DNA of 9,251 nucleotides from Belnapia sp. GTDB lineage: Bacteria; Pseudomonadota; Alphaproteobacteria; Acetobacterales; Acetobacteraceae. The position numbers were made by a program, and so were the translations under genes. Of the stretch, positions 4,954 to 9,251 are shown piece by piece (the first letter of the stretch is position 1; every line of letters begins with the position of its first letter). The notes under the pieces were generated by a model. That model had not been told where the DNA came from and searched no databases. It saw nothing but the letters and a program-made list of their open reading frames with translations. The stretch is taken from contig JAQGIA010000647.1 in assembly GCA_028291445.1 (NCBI GenBank), positions 1-9,251 of the forward strand, in the 5' to 3' direction.

Positions 4954-6123
4954 ATGAATCCTGCGGCGATGCCCAGCAGCCACGCCGCCGACAACGCCGC
5001 CAGATTCGCCACGGGCCAGTATCGCCCGGTCACCTTCCTGCAGCGGGGCCTGGCGGTGCCCTTCACCACGCCGCATCTGATGGGCGGGCGGATCCGCCCC
5101 GGCGACCGCGGCCTGGCGGAACTCGCGCTGATCAATCCGACGGGCAAGGATTACGCCTATATCCTGCCCTGGTCGGCGCTGCCCGACGTCTGCACGCCGA
5201 CCCTGCACGACCGGGCGCTCTGGACCGGGATCGCCAAGCTGACCCCGCTGGTCCCGCGCACGGTGCGCGACGCGGCGCGCCAGGTCGCCATCGCCGGCTT
5301 CGCCGGACGCGCCGCCGCACGGGCCGCCGAAGCGGTCGTCGCCGAGGATCTGCAGGCGCGGACCCGTACCCACTACCATCTGCTGCTGGAGCTGGTCCGC
5401 CAGGGCGAGCGGCGCGGCATCGCCGGCCCGCCGCCCGAGGCGGATTCGCCGCGCCGGCTGGAGCAGCGGGCCCGGGCGGTCCTGGTGGCCCTCGAATCGG
5501 GCGGGCAGCCCTCGGCCATGGCCGCCTTCGAGGCGCTGGCCGAGGTCGCCGAAGCCTTCCCGCTGTGCGGGCTGCCACGCAACCCGACCAAGGCCGCCAT
5601 CCCGGCGCTGCTCGTCGAGATCGGCCGGCTGACGCAGGACCTCGTCGGCTGGGCCGGGTCGGCGCCGGAGGAAGGGCTGGAACGGCAATGCGTGCGGCTG
5701 ATCTGCCAGAGTGCCAGGCTGACGCTGCGCTGCTGCCGGCTGGCCCTGGCGGAGGCGCTGGCGCCGCTCGAGGACCTGCCGGCCCTGCTGGGGCAGTGGC
5801 GCTGCGGCCGGTCCGCCGCGGTGCAGGAATGCACCATCCGGCCGGAATGGCTGCTCGATGGCTGGGCGATGATCTGTGGGCTCTGGCGTACCGCCGACCA
5901 CAGCCGGCGGCACGGCGCGGTGATGGCCATGGCGACGATGGTGCCGATCCTGCCCGCCGAGGCGGGCGATTGGCTGCGCCTCGATGCCAGCGCCGAGACG
6001 GAGGCGCTGCATACCACCCTCGGCACCTGGCGCCGGGTGATGCAGCCGAACCAGGATTGGATGACCGGGCGCATGCTCGACCTCATCGCCCGCAACGAGA
6101 TGCTGCGGGCCGCCAACGCATGA
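4954..6123 (+). CDS. Unrecognised cytosolic helical protein, first gene of an overlapping pair
   Basis: I cannot assign this 389-residue protein to a family. The start is ATG 4954, with AGGAG at 4945-4949. It has no signal peptide or membrane segment. Residues 20-90 look beta-rich and distinct: RPVTFLQRGLAVPFTTPHL, then a GRIRPGDRG turn, then YILPWSALPDVCTPTLHD. From residue 95 it is mainly helical, with Arg/Ala-rich stretches such as FAGRAAARAAEAVVAEDLQ (about 116-134). There are ten cysteines, clustered at 246-293 (CVRLIC, LRCCRL, WRCG, QEC), but no classical zinc pattern. Trp-rich helices follow near 303-311. The gene lies 32 bases after mmcB and overlaps the next gene by ATGA, so the three are probably one transcript and the two unknown proteins may act together. 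Codon use matches the neighbours, with no sign of recent transfer. Confidence 0.85.
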   Translation: MNPAAMPSSHAADNAARFATGQYRPVTFLQRGLAVPFTTPHLMGGRIRPGDRGLAELALINPTGKDYAYILPWSALPDVCTPTLHDRALWTGIAKLTPLVPRTVRDAARQVAIAGFAGRAAARAAEAVVAEDLQARTRTHYHLLLELVRQGERRGIAGPPPEADSPRRLEQRARAVLVALESGGQPSAMAAFEALAEVAEAFPLCGLPRNPTKAAIPALLVEIGRLTQDLVGWAGSAPEEGLERQCVRLICQSARLTLRCCRLALAEALAPLEDLPALLGQWRCGRSAAVQECTIRPEWLLDGWAMICGLWRTADHSRRHGAVMAMATMVPILPAEAGDWLRLDASAETEALHTTLGTWRRVMQPNQDWMTGRMLDLIARNEMLRAANA

Positions 6124-7361
6124 CCGCCACGCCGCCCACCCATCCGCCGTCCGCCCATCCGCTGCGCGAGGTCCGCGCGCTGGGCATGGCGACGGCCGCG
6201 GCCGATGACGTCGCGGTCAGCCGGATCGTCGCCTTCCTCGATGGGCTGGTCGACCGGGGGGAGCTGAACCGCATCCTCGATCCGGTCAGGCCGCGGCTGC
6301 GTGGCCTCGATACGGTGCGGCGGCTGCGCTTTTCCCGCCTGCTGTTCCTGCCGCTGGACGGCGCCATCGTCCTGCCGGCCGACTGGACCCGCGGTGAGGG
6401 CCGGATGCCGCGCAACGTGCTGCGGCTGCTGGCCGATACGGTGCAGCGGGCGATGGGCGCCGCGGGCGATGCGACCGCCATGGCGACGCAGGCCTTCACC
6501 ACCCATTCGACCGACGAGATCACCCGTCTCGGCGCGGCCGTCTGGCCCGCCGCGGCCGCGTTGCTGCCCGAGCAGGCGCCGCCCGGCTGGGCGGATTGCG
6601 GAATATCGGCGCGGGATTATCCAGGGATCGCCGGGGTCTGCCGGGCGGTCTGGGCGGTGGGGCCGGTGGTCTGGGCCGCCGTCGCCGATGCAGAGCATGG
6701 CCCGCCGGAGCCGCTGGTCCAGGCGGCGCTGGAGGCGATCCTGCCGGCCGGGCCGGAAGCGCTGGCCGCCGTCCTGGCCACCCTGCTGCTGCGCGCCGCG
6801 GCGCCGGGACGGGTGGCCCAGATGGCGACCGCGCTGCATCCGCAGATGCAGAAGATCGCGCTACAGGCCCTGGATGCGGTCATGGCCGAGCCGCCACCGC
6901 CCTTCGACAAACTCAACCCGCAGCGGGCCGCCGAGGCGGCGGTCGCGCTGGCGGACCGGCTGGAGGATCTGGCGCGCTGCCCGCTGGTGACCGGAGTACG
7001 GCAGCGGCGCCTGCTGGCCTGCCGGCAACTGGCCGAGGCAGCCTTCCGCGCCAGCTACATGGTCACCCTGCAGCAGCATATGCTGCTGCCGGTGGAGCGG
7101 CTGCGCGGTGCGGAGGTGGTGCAGGATGCCGAGGTGACGGCGATGGAAACCGCGGCGCGCCAGCTGCGGGCGATGGAGCTGGCCGGGCGCCGCCTCGGCG
7201 GGGCGCTGCACTACGAGCAGAACACCCAATCCCTGGCCGTGCGGATGGCGACGATCGCCGCCGGCGAGAGCCGGCCGGGTGGGCTGCGGCCGGTGGACAT
7301 GGCCCGCTGCATCGAGATCCTCGCCGGGTCGGATGCCGCCACCGCGGTGCTCAAGCAGTAA
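6120..7361 (+). CDS. Unrecognised cytosolic helical protein, second gene of an overlapping pair
   Basis: I do not recognise this 413-residue protein. It starts at ATG 6120, which overlaps the previous stop as ATGA, the usual sign of coupled translation and often of partners made in equal amounts. The frame is open for 555 bases upstream, but that is a shadow of the preceding gene. After a Pro-rich tail (residues 1-14) there is a helical region with FLDGLVDRGELNRILDPVRPRL (about 39-60), then a conserved-looking stretch of short hydrophobic and basic elements: RRLRFSRLLFLPLDGAIVLP (67-86). The rest is Ala/Leu/Arg-rich and appears all-helical to the end, with no transmembrane helix, signal peptide, nucleotide-binding loop or catalytic motif that I can identify. 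A scaffold, adaptor or regulatory role would fit the composition, but this is a guess. Confidence 0.85.
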   Translation: MTATPPTHPPSAHPLREVRALGMATAAADDVAVSRIVAFLDGLVDRGELNRILDPVRPRLRGLDTVRRLRFSRLLFLPLDGAIVLPADWTRGEGRMPRNVLRLLADTVQRAMGAAGDATAMATQAFTTHSTDEITRLGAAVWPAAAALLPEQAPPGWADCGISARDYPGIAGVCRAVWAVGPVVWAAVADAEHGPPEPLVQAALEAILPAGPEALAAVLATLLLRAAAPGRVAQMATALHPQMQKIALQALDAVMAEPPPPFDKLNPQRAAEAAVALADRLEDLARCPLVTGVRQRRLLACRQLAEAAFRASYMVTLQQHMLLPVERLRGAEVVQDAEVTAMETAARQLRAMELAGRRLGGALHYEQNTQSLAVRMATIAAGESRPGGLRPVDMARCIEILAGSDAATAVLKQ

Positions 7362-7453
7362 AGGACGGTGCGACCCCAGGCATGACCGCCGGCGGCGGCA
7401 TCATTCGGCATGGCAACAGGCGAGGCCCATAAGCCGCGGCCAGCGACGCCGAT

Positions 7454-7482
7454 GCCGGCCTAGCCGTTGTAGAAGGGCCGGC
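7454..7482. terminator. 7-bp stem across the end of the dioxygenase gene, weak terminator candidate
   Basis: GCCGGCC (7454-7460) and GGCCGGC (7476-7482) are complementary across a 15-base loop that includes the dioxygenase stop codon. It sits where two convergent transcripts end. There is no T run on either strand, and half the stem is coding sequence, so chance pairing in GC-rich DNA is a serious alternative. Confidence 0.18.
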
Positions 7483-8446
7483 CGCCGTCGCGCAGCCAGA
7501 GCCGGACCAGATGCCGCTTGCGTTCCGGCTCCGGCCAATCGACGAAGCCGGTGCGCTTGTGGCCGAGCGCCCGGTTGGCGACGATCTGCATCTGGCCCGG
7601 TTGGAAGTGGAAGTCGAAGCGCAGCGCCGCATCCTCCAGGATGGCGTTGAAGGCATCCAGCGCATCCTGGCCCTCGGCGTCCAGCGCCTCGCCCGCCAGC
7701 GCCTGGCCATTGACGATCTGGAAGCGAGAGATGCGGCCGAGCAGCCGGCCGTCCCGCCATTCGAGCAGCGGCGCGCGATGGGTCATGGCATCGCCCGGCG
7801 CGTGCTCGCGCTGGCGGTCGAAGACATAGGGGCGGTAGAGCCGCGGCAGCAGCGCCGGGTGGCGCCGGCGCATGGCGTTATGCGCGGCGCGGAAGCTGAC
7901 CAGGCCGCTGACGCCGCCGGATTGCGCGGTCTGCAGGCAGATCAACGCGACATGGTCGGGCGGCCGGATGTTGTAGCTGTTGTCGACGTGGAAGTTCTGC
8001 TCGGCGTTGGTGATGTCCGGCCGCACCCCGTTGCCGGGCGGCTGGCCCTGGTCGCGCACGCCATAGACCATGGTGCCGTCCCATTTCTGCGCGACCGGGC
8101 GGCCGAGCAGGCGGCAGAGCAGCCAGCCGAGCGCGGTGGTGGCGTCCTTGCCCAGGCGTGCCACCGGCAGGCGGTCGAGGATGACGAAGCCGGGCCCCTC
8201 GGCCAGCATCCGACCAGCCTCGCGCATCAGCGCGGCGCAGGCCGGGAGTGCGAAATCGCGCGGGTCGAGCGTCAGCAGCGGCAGCGGGTTGTCGGCCAGC
8301 AGTGCCGCGACCTGGTCCAGCTCGGCCGCCGCCGCGGCGTCGATCGGCAGCAGCCCGGCGCTGGCGGGCAGGTCGCGGCCGGCCCAGGTGAGGCCGCAGT
8401 TGAAAACGTCCGGGGCGAGGATATCCGGGGCGATGGCGGGTGGCAT
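7460..8446 (-). CDS. TauD/TfdA family Fe(II)/2-oxoglutarate-dependent dioxygenase
   Basis: The product has 328 residues, a normal length, with no signal peptide. The iron ligands are visible: His153-x-Asp155 in NFHVDNSYN and the distal His296 in NRALGHKRTGF. Arg311, fifteen residues after His296, sits in RHLVRLWLR and should bind the carboxylate of 2-oxoglutarate, the same spacing as His255/Arg270 in TauD. The DNSYN, PPDHVALICLQTA and GGVSGLVSF segments are typical of a hydroxylase subgroup of the TauD superfamily. The substrate cannot be read from sequence; amino acid derivatives, sulfonates and carnitine-like compounds are all used by relatives. Start ATG 8446 is preceded by GGAGGAG (8453-8459 on the plus strand), which lies inside a hairpin. 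The gene follows the thioesterase gene after 42 bases on the same strand, so cotranscription is likely. Confidence 0.92.
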   Translation of the reverse strand: MPPAIAPDILAPDVFNCGLTWAGRDLPASAGLLPIDAAAAAELDQVAALLADNPLPLLTLDPRDFALPACAALMREAGRMLAEGPGFVILDRLPVARLGKDATTALGWLLCRLLGRPVAQKWDGTMVYGVRDQGQPPGNGVRPDITNAEQNFHVDNSYNIRPPDHVALICLQTAQSGGVSGLVSFRAAHNAMRRRHPALLPRLYRPYVFDRQREHAPGDAMTHRAPLLEWRDGRLLGRISRFQIVNGQALAGEALDAEGQDALDAFNAILEDAALRFDFHFQPGQMQIVANRALGHKRTGFVDWPEPERKRHLVRLWLRDGGRPFYNG

Positions 8447-8450
8447 GGGC

Positions 8451-8474
8451 GGCTCCTCCGGTTTTGGCGGAGCC
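8451..8474 (-). promoter_or_regulatory. Hairpin masking the ribosome binding site of the dioxygenase gene
   Basis: On the minus strand, GGCTCC and GGAGCC pair perfectly (plus-strand positions 8469-8474 and 8451-8456). One mismatch and two further C-G pairs extend the stem inward around an A-rich loop. The 3' arm contains most of the GGAGGAG ribosome binding site, and the start codon follows four bases later. No T run follows, so it is a better candidate for control of translation than for termination of the upstream thioesterase transcript. Confidence 0.4.
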
Positions 8475-8488
8475 TATCGGCATGGGGG

Positions 8489-8926
8489 TCAGCTTTCCAG
8501 CGGGACGCCCATGAGGTCGCCGCTGCCGGCGCGGTAGCGGTGGGTGGAGGCGCCGAAGGCGACCAGCGTGCCGGCCTCGTCGAAGACCTCGGTGCGGGCG
8601 AAGAAGACGTTGCGGCCGGCGGTCATGACCTTGCCCTCGGCGGTGAGGCGGAGGCCGATGCGGGCCTGGCCGGTGAAGCGGCAATCGAGGTCGAGCGTCA
8701 CCGCGCGGCGCACCCGGTCGGGGAAGGGGCAGAACAGGCCGGCGAAGGCGGCAGCCTGGTCGATCATCGAGAGCAGAACGCCGCCATGGACGATGCCGGA
8801 GCGATTGGCGTGGTGCGCCACCGTGGTGCAGACGAGCTTCGCGTAGCCGTCGCGCCATTCGGCGACGGCGATGCCGAGGTGGCTGTGGTAGGGCGAGTCC
8901 GAATGGGGGAAGGGCGGGGTTTCCAT
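8489..8926 (-). CDS. PaaI family hotdog-fold thioesterase
   Basis: The product has 145 residues. The central helix of the hotdog fold carries the PaaI/4HBT motif: NRSGIVHGGVLLSMIDQAAAFA, with His47-Gly-Gly and Asp56 as the acyl-CoA thioesterase active-site region. The following strands (AVTLDLDCRFTGQARIG; AEGKVMTAGRNVFFARTEVFD) match the family's pattern for hydrolysing acyl- or aryl-CoA esters in the cytoplasm. Start ATG 8926 gives the usual family length; the open frame upstream runs into the motA gene in another frame and is ignored. The gene lies 30 bases after the motA stop on the same strand, with only a weak GGGG before the ATG. Substrate is unknown; there are no phenylacetate genes in view, so a role in that pathway is not supported. 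Confidence 0.92.
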   Translation of the reverse strand: METPPFPHSDSPYHSHLGIAVAEWRDGYAKLVCTTVAHHANRSGIVHGGVLLSMIDQAAAFAGLFCPFPDRVRRAVTLDLDCRFTGQARIGLRLTAEGKVMTAGRNVFFARTEVFDEAGTLVAFGASTHRYRAGSGDLMGVPLES

Positions 8927-8957
8927 CCCCGTGGCGTGCCGGGCCGCCGCCGCTGCG

Positions 8958-9251
8958 TCAAGCGATCTGGATTTCCTGCAAGGCGACCTCCAATTCCTGG
9001 AAGCTGGGCATGGAATGGCTGGGGGCGGACTTGCGGCCGGCCTCCACCGCGACCTGCGGCGCCAGCCCATGCAGGTGGGAGACGATGACGGCGCGGATCA
9101 CCTCGTAGAATTTGCAATCCTCCTCGACCACGCCTTTCAGCCGGGCGGCCATCGGGCCCATCATGCCATAGGCGAGCAGGATGCCGAGGAAGGTACCGAC
9201 CAGCGCGCCGCCGATCATGCCGCCGAGGACGGCGGGCGGCTGGTCGATGCT
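8958..9251 (-). CDS. motA: Flagellar motor stator protein MotA, C-terminal part (5' end outside window)
   Basis: Ninety-seven residues are visible; the gene continues past the right edge. The segment begins SIDQPPAVLGG and runs into GALVGTFLGILLAYGMMGPMA, the last membrane helix of MotA, followed by the C-terminal cytoplasmic tail. VSHLHGLAPQVAVEAGRKSAP and PSFQELEVAL match the alphaproteobacterial MotA tail. MotA and MotB form the proton-driven stator that turns the flagellum; the charged rotor-interacting loop lies outside the window. Stop TGA is at 8958-8960. The next gene on this strand is a thioesterase, not motB, so motB must lie upstream or elsewhere. The organism is therefore predicted to be flagellated. 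Confidence 0.93.
   Translation of the reverse strand, partial: SIDQPPAVLGGMIGGALVGTFLGILLAYGMMGPMAARLKGVVEEDCKFYEVIRAVIVSHLHGLAPQVAVEAGRKSAPSHSMPSFQELEVALQEIQIA

Noticed and set aside
3838..6012. 724-codon minus-strand open frame
   Set aside because: It runs antisense to the Rrf2, mmcB and 389-residue protein region, crosses their boundaries, and its translation is compositionally biased without recognisable motifs.
7362..7459. Small gene in the gap between the 413-residue protein gene and the dioxygenase gene
   Set aside because: No open frame with a plausible ribosome binding site or protein-like composition was found in these 98 bases.
7511..9088. 525-codon plus-strand open frame
   Set aside because: It is the antisense shadow of the dioxygenase, thioesterase and motA genes, all of which have intact catalytic or structural motifs on the minus strand.

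Overview
The window is very GC-rich and densely packed with bacterial genes, with third codon positions dominated by G and C. MmcB, the MotA C-terminal type and the overall gene style suggest an alphaproteobacterium, most likely an Acetobacteraceae member of the Roseomonas type. That placement is an impression from protein style and was not tested by a search. I see no rRNA, tRNA, CRISPR array, insertion sequence or phage gene.

Region 1 (1-2974, plus strand) begins with the end of thpR, an RNA 2',3'-cyclic phosphodiesterase. Five genes for exported proteins follow almost without gaps: a DUF2946-type Cys protein, a YcnI/DUF1775 copper-binding protein, a 110-residue exported protein with three cysteines that I do not recognise, a PCu(A)C copper chaperone with a perfect metal motif, and a trypsin-like serine protease. 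The protease appears to start at a CTG overlapping the chaperone stop codon. The set looks like a periplasmic copper-handling operon without its own transporter.

Region 2 (2975-4423) holds housekeeping and regulatory genes. A small zincin-like metallopeptidase (minus) is divergent from phhB, pterin-4a-carbinolamine dehydratase (plus). An Rrf2-family regulator (minus) is convergent with phhB and divergent from mmcB, and a 19-bp dyad lies in the Rrf2/mmcB intergenic region.

Region 3 (4424-7361, plus strand) is a likely three-gene operon. It comprises mmcB, a DNA-repair nuclease-like protein, followed by two cytosolic proteins of 389 and 413 residues that I cannot assign to a family. The two unknown genes overlap by ATGA, and a hairpin sits over the ribosome binding site of the first. 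This pair is the best candidate for something undescribed.

Region 4 (7362-9251, minus strand), read right to left, contains the end of motA, a PaaI-type hotdog thioesterase, and a TauD/TfdA-type Fe(II)/2-oxoglutarate dioxygenase. The dioxygenase ribosome binding site also lies in a hairpin.
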